Assembly (NCBI RefSeq): GCF_009908295.1
Contig: NZ_JAAALO010000003.1
Span: forward strand, 620,001-684,000
Source: Micromonospora rubida
GTDB lineage: Bacteria; Actinomycetota; Actinomycetes; Mycobacteriales; Micromonosporaceae
Direction of reading: 5' to 3'
Length of the DNA: 64,000 nucleotides
Shown piece after piece: positions 1 to 9,161 of this stretch. Each line of letters opens with the position of its first letter. Within the stretch, counting starts at the first letter, position 1. The notes under the pieces are model-generated. The model did no database searches. It saw nothing but the letters and a program-made list of their open reading frames with translations, and was not told the origin of the DNA. The position numbers and the translations under genes were made by a program.

Positions 1-29
1 TCCTGGAGCGCCTCGGCGCCCAGGGCTGA
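1..29 (+). CDS. 3' end of a gene entering from the left edge
   Basis: Codons in the frame starting at base 3 read LERLGAQG and then TGA at 27-29. A strong hairpin follows directly, which supports this being the true end of a plus-strand gene. Nothing about its function can be told from eight residues. Confidence 0.5.
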
Positions 30-38
30 GCCCCGACC

Positions 39-75
39 GGGAAGGCCGCCGCCGGGACCCGGCGGCGGCCTTCCC
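39..75 (+). terminator. Intrinsic-type terminator hairpin
   Basis: Bases 39-56 and 58-75 are perfect reverse complements (18 bp), closing on a very small loop. It sits 10 nt after the stop codon of the partial gene. There is no U tract, which is common for terminators in high-GC actinobacteria. Confidence 0.7.
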
Positions 76-146
76 GCCTCTTCGAGTACGCGGCCCCCGC
101 ACCCCCCTCGCGAGGGCGTCAACGGCGACGCCCGGATGGAGCCACC

Positions 147-2504
147 GTGAACCAGCACGACCTCGATGTCCTCGACGAGATCCAGCGGCGGGTGCTCTGG
201 CTCGCCACCCGGATCGTCGACGCCGCCAACCACGACCGGGACACCGGCGACGGGGTGAAGGTCGGCGGCCACCAGGCGTCCAGCGCCTCCCTGGTCACCG
301 CGATGACCGCGCTGTGGTTCGCCCATCTCGACGCCGAGGACCGGGTGGCGGTCAAACCGCACGCCTCCCCGGTCTTCCACGCCGTCCAGTACCTGCTGGG
401 CAACCTGGACCGGTCGTACCTGCCGAGGCTGCGGGCCCGGGGCGGCCTCCAGTCGTACCCGTCGCGCACCAAGGACCCGGACGGCGTCGACTTCTCCACC
501 GGCTCGGTCGGCCTCGGCGCCGCCGCGCCGCTGTTCGCCGCCGTCACCCGGCGGTACGTCGACGCCCACTTCGGCGAGCGCCCGCACTCCCGGTTCGTCG
601 CGCTGATCGGCGACGCCGAGCTGGACGAGGGCAACATCTGGGAGGCCGTCGCCGACCCCGCCACCAACGGGCTGGGCAACGTGATGTGGCTGGTCGACTT
701 CAACCGTCAGTCGCTGGACCGGGTCGTCCCCGGGGTGCGGATCAACCAGTGGCGCGGCCAGTTCGAGGCCGCCGGCTGGCACGTCGTCGAGGTCAAGTAC
801 GGCCGCCGGCTCGCCCAGGCGTACGCCCGGCCGGGCGGGGAGGCGCTGCGCGACTGGATCGACGCGATGCCCAACGAGCAGTACCAGTCGCTGTTCGGGC
901 TGGCCGGCCCGGCGCTGCGCGCGCAGTTCCTCGACGGGGCGCCCGCCGGGATCGCCGAGCTCATCGCCGACATCGCCGACGACGAGCTGGGTCCGCTGGT
1001 CACCGACCTGGGCGGGCACGACCTCGCGGCGATGCTCGACGCGTACGCCCAGTGCGACGCGGTCACCGACCGGCCCAGTGTGGTCTTCGCGTACACGGTG
1101 AAGGGGTGGGGGCTGCCGATCGCCGGCAACCCGCGCAACCACTCGGCGCTGCTGTCCACCGGGCAGGTCGACGCCCTGCGCGCCGCGCAGGGCCTGACCG
1201 CCGAGACCGAGTGGGACCGCCTCGACCCAGCGACCCCGGCCGGCATCCGGGCCGGCGAGCGCCGCGAGGCGCTGTCCCGCGCGCCCCGCGAGCGGGCGCT
1301 GCCGGTCACCGTTCCGGAGACCACCCGGGTACGCGCCAACAAGCCCGTCTCCACCCAGGAGGTCTTCGGCCGGGTGCTGGTGGAGCTGGCCCGGGACGAG
1401 AACATCGCCCCGTACCTGGTCACCACCGCGCCGGACGTGGCCACCTCCACCAACCTGGCCGGGTTCATCAACAAGACCGGGGTGTTCGCCCCGACCGCGC
1501 AGCGGTCCTGGACGGAGGACCGGATGCTGCGCTGGACGGAGAGCCCGTCGGGCCAGCACATCGAGCTGGGCATCTCGGAGATGAACCTGTTCCTGCTGCT
1601 CGGCCAGCTCGGCCTGTCCTGGGACCTGTCGGGGCAGCCGCTGCTGCCGGTCGGCACGGTCTACGACCCGTTCGTGCTGCGCGGCCTCGACGCGTTCCTG
1701 TACGGCACATACTCCGGCTCCCGGTTCGTGGTCGCCGGCACCCCGTCGGGCATCACCCTCGCCCCCGAGGGCGGCGCACACCAGTCGACGATCACCGCCT
1801 CGGTCGGGCTGGAGCTGCCCGGGGTCACCTTCGTCGAGCCGGCGTACGCGGCCACCCTCGACTGGCTGCTCTGCGACGCGATCGGGCAGATCGCCGCCGG
1901 TGGCGTGCCGGCCACCACCGCCGCGCCGGCCGAGGACGGGGCGTACTACTTCCGGCTCAGCACCCGCCCGATCGACCAGGCCCCCTTCGAGGCGGCCCGG
2001 GCCCGGCTGGGCGACGCGGTGCTGCGCCGGCAGGCGGTCGCCGGGGCGTACCGGCTGGTGGACGCGCACGAGGCGTACCCGCACCTGGCCGACGCCCCGG
2101 TGGTGCAGCTCGCCGCGTCCGGCGCGGTGCTGCCCGAGGTGCTGGCCGCCGCCGCCGAACTGGCCGAGGAGGGCATCGCCGCGCACGTGGTCGACGTGAC
2201 CAGCCTGGACCGGCTCTACCGGGCCTGGCAGCGCACCCTGCGCCAAGGCGTGCGGACGGCCACCGTGCCGAGCGTGCCGGGGGCGCTGCGGTCGGCGTTC
2301 GTCGACCGGGTGCCGGTGGTGACCGTGCACGACGCCGCCTCGCACGCGATGGCCTGGCTCGGTTCGGCCCTCGGCGCGCACGCCGTGCCGCTGGGGGTGG
2401 ACGAGTTCGGCCAGTCCGGCAGCGTCCGCGAGCTGTACGAGCTGCACGACCTGCTGCCCGGCAGCATCGTCAACGCCGCCCTGGCCGCCCTGTCCCTGCG
2501 CTGA
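147..2504 (+). CDS. Pyruvate dehydrogenase E1-like, transketolase-type ThDP enzyme
   Basis: A 785-residue thiamine-diphosphate enzyme resembling homodimeric pyruvate dehydrogenase E1 (AceE) and transketolase. The cofactor motif starts at residue 155 as GDAELDEG, with the metal-ligand Asn about 30 residues on, as in the GDG-N motif. A pyrimidine-domain block reads GQHIELGISE, and a transketolase C-terminal domain fills the last 100 or so residues. It is about 100 residues shorter than E. coli AceE (887). The GTG start at 147 follows GGAG with good spacing. It stands alone: a terminator precedes it and a 588-nt non-coding region follows, with no E2 or E3 gene nearby. The substrate is therefore unproven. 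Actinobacteria carry AceE-like paralogues of this shorter kind, and the family call is firmer than the reaction. Confidence 0.8.
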   Translation: MNQHDLDVLDEIQRRVLWLATRIVDAANHDRDTGDGVKVGGHQASSASLVTAMTALWFAHLDAEDRVAVKPHASPVFHAVQYLLGNLDRSYLPRLRARGGLQSYPSRTKDPDGVDFSTGSVGLGAAAPLFAAVTRRYVDAHFGERPHSRFVALIGDAELDEGNIWEAVADPATNGLGNVMWLVDFNRQSLDRVVPGVRINQWRGQFEAAGWHVVEVKYGRRLAQAYARPGGEALRDWIDAMPNEQYQSLFGLAGPALRAQFLDGAPAGIAELIADIADDELGPLVTDLGGHDLAAMLDAYAQCDAVTDRPSVVFAYTVKGWGLPIAGNPRNHSALLSTGQVDALRAAQGLTAETEWDRLDPATPAGIRAGERREALSRAPRERALPVTVPETTRVRANKPVSTQEVFGRVLVELARDENIAPYLVTTAPDVATSTNLAGFINKTGVFAPTAQRSWTEDRMLRWTESPSGQHIELGISEMNLFLLLGQLGLSWDLSGQPLLPVGTVYDPFVLRGLDAFLYGTYSGSRFVVAGTPSGITLAPEGGAHQSTITASVGLELPGVTFVEPAYAATLDWLLCDAIGQIAAGGVPATTAAPAEDGAYYFRLSTRPIDQAPFEAARARLGDAVLRRQAVAGAYRLVDAHEAYPHLADAPVVQLAASGAVLPEVLAAAAELAEEGIAAHVVDVTSLDRLYRAWQRTLRQGVRTATVPSVPGALRSAFVDRVPVVTVHDAASHAMAWLGSALGAHAVPLGVDEFGQSGSVRELYELHDLLPGSIVNAALAALSLR

Positions 2505-2546
2505 CCCGTTGCCGCCGTCCCCGGCCCGCCGCGCTCAGGGCACCGT

Positions 2547-2588
2547 AGCGACATCCACCGCATGGGGGTAAATGCGGTGGATGTCGCT
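2547..2588. terminator. 17-bp perfect hairpin, probable terminator of the E1-like gene
   Basis: Arms 2547-2563 and 2572-2588 are perfect reverse complements around an 8-nt loop. The hairpin lies 43 nt after the stop codon at 2504. Perfect symmetry means it could work in both directions. Confidence 0.6.
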
Positions 2589-2715
2589 TGATCGATGGAT
2601 TGCGCCGAAAGCCCTGACCATGTTGTCGGCCCTGGCCGATGTGGGTGGGCGGGTGAGGTGGGAAAGCGGGCCGGCCGTCCGAGTGGCTGGGGTGCCGGGC
2701 GGGTAGTGCCACCTC

Positions 2716-2875
2716 GCCCCTTTGCTCTGCTGCCGCCACCGCAACACCAGCACTGCCGTGCAACGACCAGCACCAGCGTCGCGCAGTCGCTTCGGGTCGG
2801 GTGGCGGCACGTAGGGGTCGGCAGAACCGTCACGCTCGGCGAGCGTTGCGCCGGGGGCAGCAGTGCAAAGGGGGC
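2716..2875. repeat. Imperfect inverted repeat with a nested 10-bp repeat
   Basis: The left segment, about 2716-2736, contains CCCCTTTGCTCTGCTGCC. The right segment, about 2853-2875, contains GGGGCAGCAGTGCAAAGGGGG. They are reverse complements apart from a few mismatches. Inside them, TGCCGCCACC (2731-2740) is matched by its exact reverse complement at 2800-2809. Together they could fold into one long stem of about 160 nt. Confidence 0.5.
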
Positions 2876-2942
2876 GCTGCGGGGTTGCCCGCCGGTCGGC
2901 GACGGCGTTCCCGCCCCGCCCCTGGGGTGGGGTGGGCTTCAC

Positions 2943-3003
2943 GATCGTCTGCTGATTTTGGAGAACTCGCCCGGCGTGTCGTCTCACAAATCAGCAGACG
3001 ATC
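2943..3003. repeat. 16-bp perfect inverted repeat with 29-nt loop
   Basis: Arms 2943-2958 and 2988-3003 match perfectly as reverse complements. The arms contain TCTGCTGATTT, noticeably less GC-rich than the flanks. It lies 90 nt past the 3' end of the metallophosphoesterase gene and may terminate it, although the large loop is unusual for that. Confidence 0.55.
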
Positions 3004-3092
3004 ACGCCACGACAGGCTGCCCTGCACCCCGGACGCCACCGCGCACATCGTCGCCACCAAAGGGTGGGCTCCGTCGACGACTTCGACACACG

Positions 3093-4676
3093 CTAGCGGG
3101 TCGGGGTGGGGGTGACGGGGACCTCCGCGCCGGCCTTCGGGTCCCGCACGACGTGCCGTTCCAGGCTGACCTGCGACTGGCCGGTCCCGCCGACGGTGAT
3201 GTCGTCGTACGCCTGGAGCAGCTTGTCCTTGTCGAGGTAGAGCACCGTCATCGACAGCGGGGTGGGCTTCTCGCCCTCCAGGCCGCGCAGCCCGGCCCCG
3301 CCGGTGGACCCCTCCACCATGAGCTGGGTGGGCATCTGGCCCGGCACCTGCGGCAGCTTGGAGACCTGCCGGGCGTGGCTGTGGCCGGCGAGGACCAGCG
3401 GGCAGGTGCCCGACAGCGGCCCGGCCGACGCCGGGTCGTGCACCAGGGCGATGTTCACCGGCGTGGGCGAGTTCCGGACGGTGGTGGCGAGCTGGTCGCC
3501 GGCCCCGATCACCTGGTCGGCGACCTGCTTGGTCAGGCCGCTGCCGGCGGGCGAGGTCTCCTTGTCCGGGGTGAACCGGGGGTCGCCGATGCCGGCGATG
3601 GTCAGCCCGGCGACGGTGGTGGTCGAGTTGTTCAGCACGATCGCGTTCGGCTGCTGGGCCACCGCGGCCGCCGTCTTCCCCGAGTCGTGGTTGCCCCGGA
3701 TGTACACGTACGGCTTCTTGAGCAGCCCGATCGATGCGACGTAGGACGCCTCCGGCTCGCTGCCCCAGTCGGTGAGGTCCCCGGTGTCGATCACCACGTC
3801 GATGCCGAACTGCTCGACGACGGTGCGGATGAGCTGCCAGCCGGTCGGGTTGAGGTGCATGTCGGAGACGTGCAGGATCCGGGTGGTGCCGGGTGCCGGC
3901 TCGTACACCGGCAGGGCGGACACGGTGGTGTAGAGCTGGCTGACGTTGCCGACGAGGCGTTGGAGCTGCTCGGCGTACTTGGTGTAGTCGTTGGCGATCT
4001 TCCGGGCGTCACCGACGATCGCCGGGGCGTTGACCAGCAGCCCCTCGTACCGGGGCTCCTCGATGGCCTGCGGGCGGAGGGTGGACGCGGCCAGGCCGAG
4101 GCTGCCGGTGGTGACCGCCAGGGCCAGCCCTCCGGCCCAGGCGGTGCGCCGGGTGTCCCGGAAGACCAGGGCGGCCAGCAGCAGGGTGACCAGCAGCGTC
4201 GCGCCGACGGTACGCAGGCCGAGGCGCATCACCCCGGTGCGGACGTCGGTGACGGCGGACTGGCTGGCCCGGCTGATGCTCGCCGGGTCGCCGATCAGCG
4301 CCTCGGTGCGTCGCTGGTCCAGCGCCCCCAGCCCCACGGTCAGGTGGGTCGGCCCGTCGTGGCTGTCCAGTTTGAGGGCACCCAGCGGCGGGATGTCGAC
4401 GGTGGTGCCGCCCGTGAGGGCGGGCGTGAGGGTCAGCTCGGCCCGGAACGGGCCGATGTCGGTCTGCACCCGCCCGCCGGCGAAGGTGCCGATCACCACC
4501 CCGGCCAGGGCGATCGCCACGACGGCGAGCGCCACGCCCACCCGGCGGGCCAGGGCCAGGCCCCGGCCGGGCGAAGCGTCCCCGCCTCGGCGCCGGAGGG
4601 CCCAGCGCCGGCCGCGACCGGTCGCCGGGGTGTCGGCGTCCCCGGTCTTTCGCTGTTCGTGCTCCTGGCCGTCCAT
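3093..4676 (-). CDS. Membrane-anchored calcineurin-like metallophosphoesterase
   Basis: A 527-residue protein with an N-terminal membrane part and a C-terminal phosphoesterase domain. Hydrophobic helices lie at about 45-67, 155-173 and 183-202. The metal-binding signature of the family is complete and in order: SDMHLN (DxH), DTGDLTD (GDxxD), RGNHD (GNHD), a VHD histidine, and AGHSHA (GHxH). These ligands build a dinuclear metal site that hydrolyses phosphomono- or diesters. The topology suggests the catalytic domain is outside the membrane, but that is inference. The ATG start at 4676 lacks a clear ribosome binding site. CAGAAT ends 6 nt before it, so translation may be leaderless. The substrate is unknown. 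Confidence 0.85.
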   Translation of the reverse strand: MDGQEHEQRKTGDADTPATGRGRRWALRRRGGDASPGRGLALARRVGVALAVVAIALAGVVIGTFAGGRVQTDIGPFRAELTLTPALTGGTTVDIPPLGALKLDSHDGPTHLTVGLGALDQRRTEALIGDPASISRASQSAVTDVRTGVMRLGLRTVGATLLVTLLLAALVFRDTRRTAWAGGLALAVTTGSLGLAASTLRPQAIEEPRYEGLLVNAPAIVGDARKIANDYTKYAEQLQRLVGNVSQLYTTVSALPVYEPAPGTTRILHVSDMHLNPTGWQLIRTVVEQFGIDVVIDTGDLTDWGSEPEASYVASIGLLKKPYVYIRGNHDSGKTAAAVAQQPNAIVLNNSTTTVAGLTIAGIGDPRFTPDKETSPAGSGLTKQVADQVIGAGDQLATTVRNSPTPVNIALVHDPASAGPLSGTCPLVLAGHSHARQVSKLPQVPGQMPTQLMVEGSTGGAGLRGLEGEKPTPLSMTVLYLDKDKLLQAYDDITVGGTGQSQVSLERHVVRDPKAGAEVPVTPTPTR

Positions 4677-4770
4677 GTTGAGATTCTGACCTGCCCAATG
4701 AAGGATCTTGGCAAACCCTGGATTCCGCCGCGCCGCGCGGGCCGGGTGCTACGGCCGCTACGCGTCGCGG

Positions 4771-5946
4771 CTAGCCACGCCCCGCGCCGCCGTCGGAGAA
4801 GACCAGGCGCAGGATGCGGTCGTCCTCGGGGGCCGGCTCGCCCCGCCCGTCGTGGTTGGAGGTGGTGACCCAGATCGACCCGTCGGGCGCGACGACCGTC
4901 GCCCGCAGCCGACCGTACTTGCGGGTGAGCAGCTCCCGGGGCTGGCCGAGCATGGTGCCGGTGTCGGTCAGCTCGGCCAGCCAGAGCCGCTGCCCGCGCA
5001 GGCAGGCGGTGACCAGCAGCCGGTCGGTCGCCGCCAGGCCCGAGCAGGACGCGTCGGAGGTCTTCCACTGCACCAGCGGGTCGGTGTACCGCTTGTCGCC
5101 GGCCTTCCCCTCGACCAGGGGCCAGCCGTAGTTGCCGCCCTTGGTGATCTGGTTGATCTCGTCCCAGGTGTTCTGGCCGAACTCGACCGCGTACATCCGC
5201 TTGCCGGCGTCCCAGGCGACACCCTGCACGTTGCGGTGCCCCAGTGACCAGACCGGGGACGCCGGGTAGGGGTTGCCCGGGGCCGGCTTGCCGTCCGGGG
5301 TGATCCGCAGGATCTTGCCGCCGAGACTCTTCCGGTCCTGCGCGGACTCCCGGTTGCCGGCGTCGCCGGTGCTGGCGTACAGGTAGCCGTCCGGGCCGAA
5401 GGCGAGCCCGCCGCCGTTGTGGGTCCCGGACCGGGGGATGCCCGTCAGGACCGGCGTCGGCCGACCGCCCAGCTCCAGCTTGACGATCCGGTTGTCCCGC
5501 TCGGTGGTGTGGTAGACGAAGACCGTCCGGTCCGTCGCATAGCGGGGGGACACGGCGATGCCGAGCAGGCCGCCCTCCCCGCCGGCCGCGACGTCGGGCA
5601 CGGTCTGCACGGCGGTGACGGTCAGCCCGTCCCGCCCTGACCCGGGCCCGACCTGGAGGATCCGGCCGCTGTCCCGCTCGGTGACCAGCGCGCCGCCGTC
5701 GGGCAGGAACGCGATCCCCCACGGCACCCGCAGGCCCTTGGCCAGCACGGTGGCGACCGCCTGCTGGCCGGTGCCGCCGCCGGGGGCGGAGGCGGACGGG
5801 GTGGGCAGGTTCGGCGGCTCGCCGGCCGGGTCCGGGTCCGGCTCGCCGAAGCTGCATCCGGCGGCGGCCAGCAGCAGCGCCGCGCACGACGCCGCGGCCA
5901 CCGCGCGCACAGAGGTCTTCCGGGGGTACGGGCGACGGGGGCTCAC
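4771..5946 (-). CDS. PQQ-dependent sugar dehydrogenase-like lipoprotein
   Basis: A 391-residue protein of the glucose/sorbosone dehydrogenase beta-propeller family. The GTG at 5946 was chosen because it gives a short basic N-terminus, a hydrophobic stretch and a lipobox LLAAAGC, predicting an exported lipoprotein. An upstream extension would put about 27 arginine-rich residues before the signal. Family blocks include [32 protein letters not shown] and [15 protein letters not shown]. The predicted role is periplasm-like oxidation of an aldose or similar sugar with PQQ. No PQQ biosynthesis genes are in the window, so the cofactor would come from elsewhere or a different role applies. Confidence 0.85.
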   Translation of the reverse strand: MSPRRPYPRKTSVRAVAAASCAALLLAAAGCSFGEPDPDPAGEPPNLPTPSASAPGGGTGQQAVATVLAKGLRVPWGIAFLPDGGALVTERDSGRILQVGPGSGRDGLTVTAVQTVPDVAAGGEGGLLGIAVSPRYATDRTVFVYHTTERDNRIVKLELGGRPTPVLTGIPRSGTHNGGGLAFGPDGYLYASTGDAGNRESAQDRKSLGGKILRITPDGKPAPGNPYPASPVWSLGHRNVQGVAWDAGKRMYAVEFGQNTWDEINQITKGGNYGWPLVEGKAGDKRYTDPLVQWKTSDASCSGLAATDRLLVTACLRGQRLWLAELTDTGTMLGQPRELLTRKYGRLRATVVAPDGSIWVTTSNHDGRGEPAPEDDRILRLVFSDGGAGRG

Positions 5947-5997
5947 CCTGCCCAGCCTAGCCGCCCGGAGGGGTCCTGCGCGGGGGCCGCGCGGTGG

Positions 5998-6035
5998 CCC
6001 CGCCCCACCTCCCAGGCCCCGCCCCACCTCCCAGG
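5998..6035. repeat. Two tandem copies of a 19-bp unit
   Basis: Units 5998-6016 and 6017-6035 are identical and read CCCCGCCCCACCTCCCAGG. They abut the 40-bp tandem repeat that starts at 6036, whose unit begins with the same CCCCGCC. Confidence 0.85.
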
Positions 6036-6143
6036 CCCCGCCACCGGGTGGTCCGGCCCGTCACCGCCCTCCGGGCCCCGCCATCGGGTGGTCCGGCCCG
6101 TCACCGCCCTCCGGGCCCCGCCATCGGGTGGTTCGGCCCGCAC
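6036..6143. repeat. 40-bp tandem repeat, about 2.7 copies
   Basis: Units lie at 6036-6075, 6076-6115 and a partial unit from 6116. They differ at one or two positions. The repeat fills the gap between two divergently transcribed genes and ends 42 nt before the start of the 2-hydroxyacid dehydrogenase. It is a minisatellite-like array and could vary in copy number. Confidence 0.85.
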
Positions 6144-6185
6144 CGGCGGGGGACGGGCATCGCCGGGCGGCTATCGTCCACGGGC

Positions 6186-7112
6186 GTGAAGGTATGGATT
6201 CCGCACCCGGCCGGTCGCGGCCTGCTCGGTGACGTGCCGCCCGGGGTCACCGTCGAGGTGGCCGAGTCGCCGTCCCGCCTCCCGTCCGACGCGGCCGACG
6301 TGCGGTTCTGGGTGCCCCCGTTCCTGTCCGGCGGGGACGCCGCCGCCCTGCTCGGCGAGCTGCCCGACCTGCGGGTGGTGCAGCTCCTCTCCGCCGGGGC
6401 CGACGCCTGGGTCGGCCGGGTCCCGGCCGGGGTGACGCTCTGCGACGCGCGCGGGGTGCACGACTCCGGCACCGCCGAGTGGGTGGCCACCGCCGTCCTC
6501 TCCCAGCTGCGCGGCTTCCCCGCCTTCGCCGTGGCCCAGTCCCGCCGCGAGTGGGCGTACGACGAGGTCTGCCCGACCGACGAGCTGGCCGGCAAGCGGG
6601 TGCTGATCGTCGGGGCGGGCTCGATCGGGGCGGCGGTGCGCGCCCGGCTGACGCCGTTCGAGGTGACCTTCACCCTGGTCGCCCGGACGGCCCGCCCCGC
6701 CGAGGGGGTGCACGGGGTCGGCGAGCTGCCGGCGCTGCTGCCCGAGGCCGACGTGGTGGTGCTGCTGGTGCCGCTCACCGAGGCGACCCGGGGCCTGGTC
6801 GACGAGGAGTTCCTCGCCGCGATGCCCGACGGCGCGCTGCTGGTCAACGCCGCGCGCGGCCCGGTGGCCCGGACGGACGCGCTGGTCGCCGAGCTGGCCT
6901 CCGGCCGGCTGCGGGCCGCGCTGGACGTCACCGACCCCGAGCCGCTGCCCGCCGACCACCCGCTGTGGGGGCTGCCCAACGTGCTGCTCACCCCGCACGT
7001 CGCCGGCTCGGTGCGCGGCCTGCTGCCCCGGGCGTACCGGCTGGTGGGGGAGCAGGTGCGGCGGTTCGCCGCCGGCCAGCCGCTGATCAACGCGGTCTCG
7101 GACGGCTACTGA
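6186..7112 (+). CDS. D-isomer-specific 2-hydroxyacid dehydrogenase
   Basis: A 308-residue NAD(P)-dependent dehydrogenase that interconverts 2-keto acids and D-2-hydroxy acids. The Rossmann motif is VGAGSIGAAV near residue 140. The catalytic trio is present: Arg in NAARGPVAR, Glu in TDPEPLP and His in TPHVAGS. The N-terminus begins VKVWIPHP from a GTG at 6186. TATCGT lies 8 nt upstream and there is no Shine-Dalgarno sequence, so this may be a leaderless start. The protein is a little shorter than D-lactate or glyoxylate reductases (310-340). The substrate cannot be read from the sequence. Confidence 0.85.
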   Translation: MKVWIPHPAGRGLLGDVPPGVTVEVAESPSRLPSDAADVRFWVPPFLSGGDAAALLGELPDLRVVQLLSAGADAWVGRVPAGVTLCDARGVHDSGTAEWVATAVLSQLRGFPAFAVAQSRREWAYDEVCPTDELAGKRVLIVGAGSIGAAVRARLTPFEVTFTLVARTARPAEGVHGVGELPALLPEADVVVLLVPLTEATRGLVDEEFLAAMPDGALLVNAARGPVARTDALVAELASGRLRAALDVTDPEPLPADHPLWGLPNVLLTPHVAGSVRGLLPRAYRLVGEQVRRFAAGQPLINAVSDGY

Positions 7113-7198
7113 CCCGTCCCCGGGCCGGTCCATGCCGCTATCCCCTGTCTCGATCAGCCGGTCTGAGTCGCGGATTCTGGTTGTCGCATCCTCGATGA

Positions 7199-7873
7199 TC
7201 AGCGCGGTTCAACGACCTCGAGCAGAATTCTCAACAGGTCCTTCGGCGCGTCCCGCATGAGGTTGTGCCCGCTGTCCAGTGCGTGCGTCGTCCACGAAGG
7301 ATCCTCACGCAGCCGAAGGTAGAAGGGGCTGAACGGGGACTCGCCGGGCCACCCTGCGGCGTACACGTAGACCCTGCGCCGGATCTTGGTGAGGTCGCTG
7401 GTCAGCTGTAGCGGCTGGAGCAGCGAGGCGAGCGGATGAGGTGTCGCCCGCGCGTCGAAGAACGGCAGCGGCCGTACCGCGTAGCCGTTGTCCACCACGT
7501 CCAGGTACCACTGCCGCTCCCTGTCGGAGACCAGGTCGAAGCAGGAGTCGCCGTTCGCCGGCACCACGGCGTCCAGGTACACCAGGGAATCCACCGCTTC
7601 GGGCATGCGGTCGGCGACAGCGGTGATCACCATTCCCCCGTAGCTGTGGCCGACCAGCACCGCATCCTGGATGTTCTCGGCCGCGAGCACGCCGATCACG
7701 TCCTGGATGTGCGTTTCGAGGTTCACTCCGGCGTGCAGCAGGTGGCTGCGTTCGCTGACCCCGGTCAAGGTCAGCGGGTGGACGCGGTGCCCTTGGGCGC
7801 GGAGCTGTTCGGTGAGCTCAGCGAAAGTCCAGCCGCCATGACACATGCCGGGGATGAGGACGAACGTTGCCAC
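7199..7873 (-). CDS. Alpha/beta-fold hydrolase
   Basis: A 224-residue esterase/lipase-type hydrolase of the small EstC/salicylate-esterase-like group. The nucleophile elbow is GHSYGG, an oxyanion-type loop reads LIPGMCHGGW near the N-terminus, and the C-terminal catalytic histidine is in SGHNLM. The GTG start at 7873 is set by an AAGGAG ribosome binding site 8-9 nt upstream. The frame stays open upstream, but that part overlaps the MFS gene and has no protein character. It is 82 nt downstream of the MFS gene on the same strand, so co-transcription and TetR control are likely. Confidence 0.85.
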   Translation of the reverse strand: MATFVLIPGMCHGGWTFAELTEQLRAQGHRVHPLTLTGVSERSHLLHAGVNLETHIQDVIGVLAAENIQDAVLVGHSYGGMVITAVADRMPEAVDSLVYLDAVVPANGDSCFDLVSDRERQWYLDVVDNGYAVRPLPFFDARATPHPLASLLQPLQLTSDLTKIRRRVYVYAAGWPGESPFSPFYLRLREDPSWTTHALDSGHNLMRDAPKDLLRILLEVVEPR

Positions 7874-7955
7874 GATCCTGCTCCTTGTCGTTGTTGAACT
7901 GTGTGTCTCGTACGCGGCCGAGGTGCCGCTGGCCGCAGGGGATCTGGATGCGAAA

Positions 7956-9161
7956 TCACGGGACCCGGACCTCAGGCGGCTGCCTCGGTGACGCCGGGTC
8001 GCGCTCCGTGGTGGTCGTGGGGGTGCGGAAACGGCCTGCGGTGGCGGCGATCCCGGCTGCCACGGCGCACAGGACCGCGGTCCACGCCACGGTGGCGTCG
8101 GTCGAGGTGTGATCGGCGACGATCCCGGCGATCCAGGGGCCGGCGGTCTGACCGACGGCGAACAGCATGGTGAAGGCCGCCAGTGTGGCGGTCCAGTCGG
8201 TGGGCGGGGTGTTGGCCCGGATGAGCGCGGTGACGGCGGCGGGTACGCCCATGAACGTCGCCCCGTAGACGATCGCGGAGGCGAGGATGACCGGCGGCGT
8301 GGGCGCCACCAGCGCCAGTGCCGCGCCACCAGCCAGGACGCCGAGCAGTGTGGCCAGGGCCCGGGTGCCGGACCAGTGGGTGGTCGGGCGGCTCCACAGG
8401 GCGGGCGCCGCGACGACGGCCAGACCCAGCGCCGTCCAGGTGAGCACCACCTGCGCGATCGGGGCGTGCCGGTCGGCGAGGTAGGCCGACAGGAAGGTGA
8501 TGTAGGTGATGTAACCCGTCGCGAACAGGAGGTAGGCCAGGGCGATTCCCCACAGCGGGCGTACCCGTGCCCGTCCTGCGGTGCGGGCTGGCGCGTCCTG
8601 CTTCGTACCCGCGGCGGCCCAGCTGACCAGCGTCGCCGCCCCGGCGGCGACACCCAGGGCGACCCAGGCGAGGCGCCAGTGGTCCCCTAGCGCCGGGATC
8701 GTCGCGCCGCTGAGGACGATGCCCAACCCGGTGCCCGCGAAGTACACGGTGATGGGCACGCTGGAGGCGACGCGGGCGGCGATGCGCGATGCGATCACAC
8801 CACCGGTGACGAACACCACCGCCCCCGCCGCCCCGGCCGCCGCTCGCGCCAGGACCAGGGTCAGGAAGTCATCGCCGATCGCGGTCGCGGCCAGCGCCAC
8901 GGCAGTGAGTGCCATCCCCCAACGGAAGGCGGCGGTGCCCACGCGGCGTACGACGGGGGCGGTCACCAGCGCGCCGACGAGGTAGCCGACTCCGTTGGCG
9001 GTGCTCATCGCCCCGGCTTCGGCCAGACTCCAGTGCAGGTCGTCACGCATGGCCGGCAGCAGCAGCCCGTAAGCGAAGCGCGCGAGCCCGAGGGCCGCGG
9101 CGGTGCCCAGAGCCAGTCGCGCCGCCTGCCATACCCCCTGGCGCAGGACCGGTGACCTCAT
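7956..9161 (-). CDS. MFS transporter, YbfB/YjiJ type
   Basis: A 401-residue integral membrane protein with about 12 hydrophobic helices in two halves. It starts MRSPVLRQ and its first helix contains ALGLARFAYGLLLPAM, typical of the YbfB/YjiJ branch of major facilitator proteins. It probably exports a small molecule. The substrate is unknown, but divergence from a TetR gene with paired operators is the usual layout for inducible efflux. The ATG at 9161 overlaps the stop codon of a 35-codon upstream frame (ATGA), so translation may be coupled. Confidence 0.85.
   Translation of the reverse strand: MRSPVLRQGVWQAARLALGTAAALGLARFAYGLLLPAMRDDLHWSLAEAGAMSTANGVGYLVGALVTAPVVRRVGTAAFRWGMALTAVALAATAIGDDFLTLVLARAAAGAAGAVVFVTGGVIASRIAARVASSVPITVYFAGTGLGIVLSGATIPALGDHWRLAWVALGVAAGAATLVSWAAAGTKQDAPARTAGRARVRPLWGIALAYLLFATGYITYITFLSAYLADRHAPIAQVVLTWTALGLAVVAAPALWSRPTTHWSGTRALATLLGVLAGGAALALVAPTPPVILASAIVYGATFMGVPAAVTALIRANTPPTDWTATLAAFTMLFAVGQTAGPWIAGIVADHTSTDATVAWTAVLCAVAAGIAATAGRFRTPTTTTERDPASPRQPPEVRVP

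Larger units (their letters stand above)
2505..3092. other. 588-nt non-coding region built of inverted repeats
   Basis: No convincing gene lies between the convergent ends at 2504 and 3093. The stretch holds three separate inverted-repeat structures, at 2547-2588, 2716-2875 and 2943-3003, listed individually. A minus-strand open frame covers much of it but has no recognisable protein features. It could be a terminator region enlarged by insertion of a small non-autonomous palindromic element. Confidence 0.5.

Noticed and set aside
2535..2987. A 150-codon minus-strand frame in the non-coding region after the E1-like gene
   Set aside because: It runs through all the inverted repeats, is Arg/Pro-rich and has no recognisable protein features.
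5998..6143. Repeats considered as a CRISPR array
   Set aside because: The units are head-to-tail with no unique spacers, and no cas gene is present.
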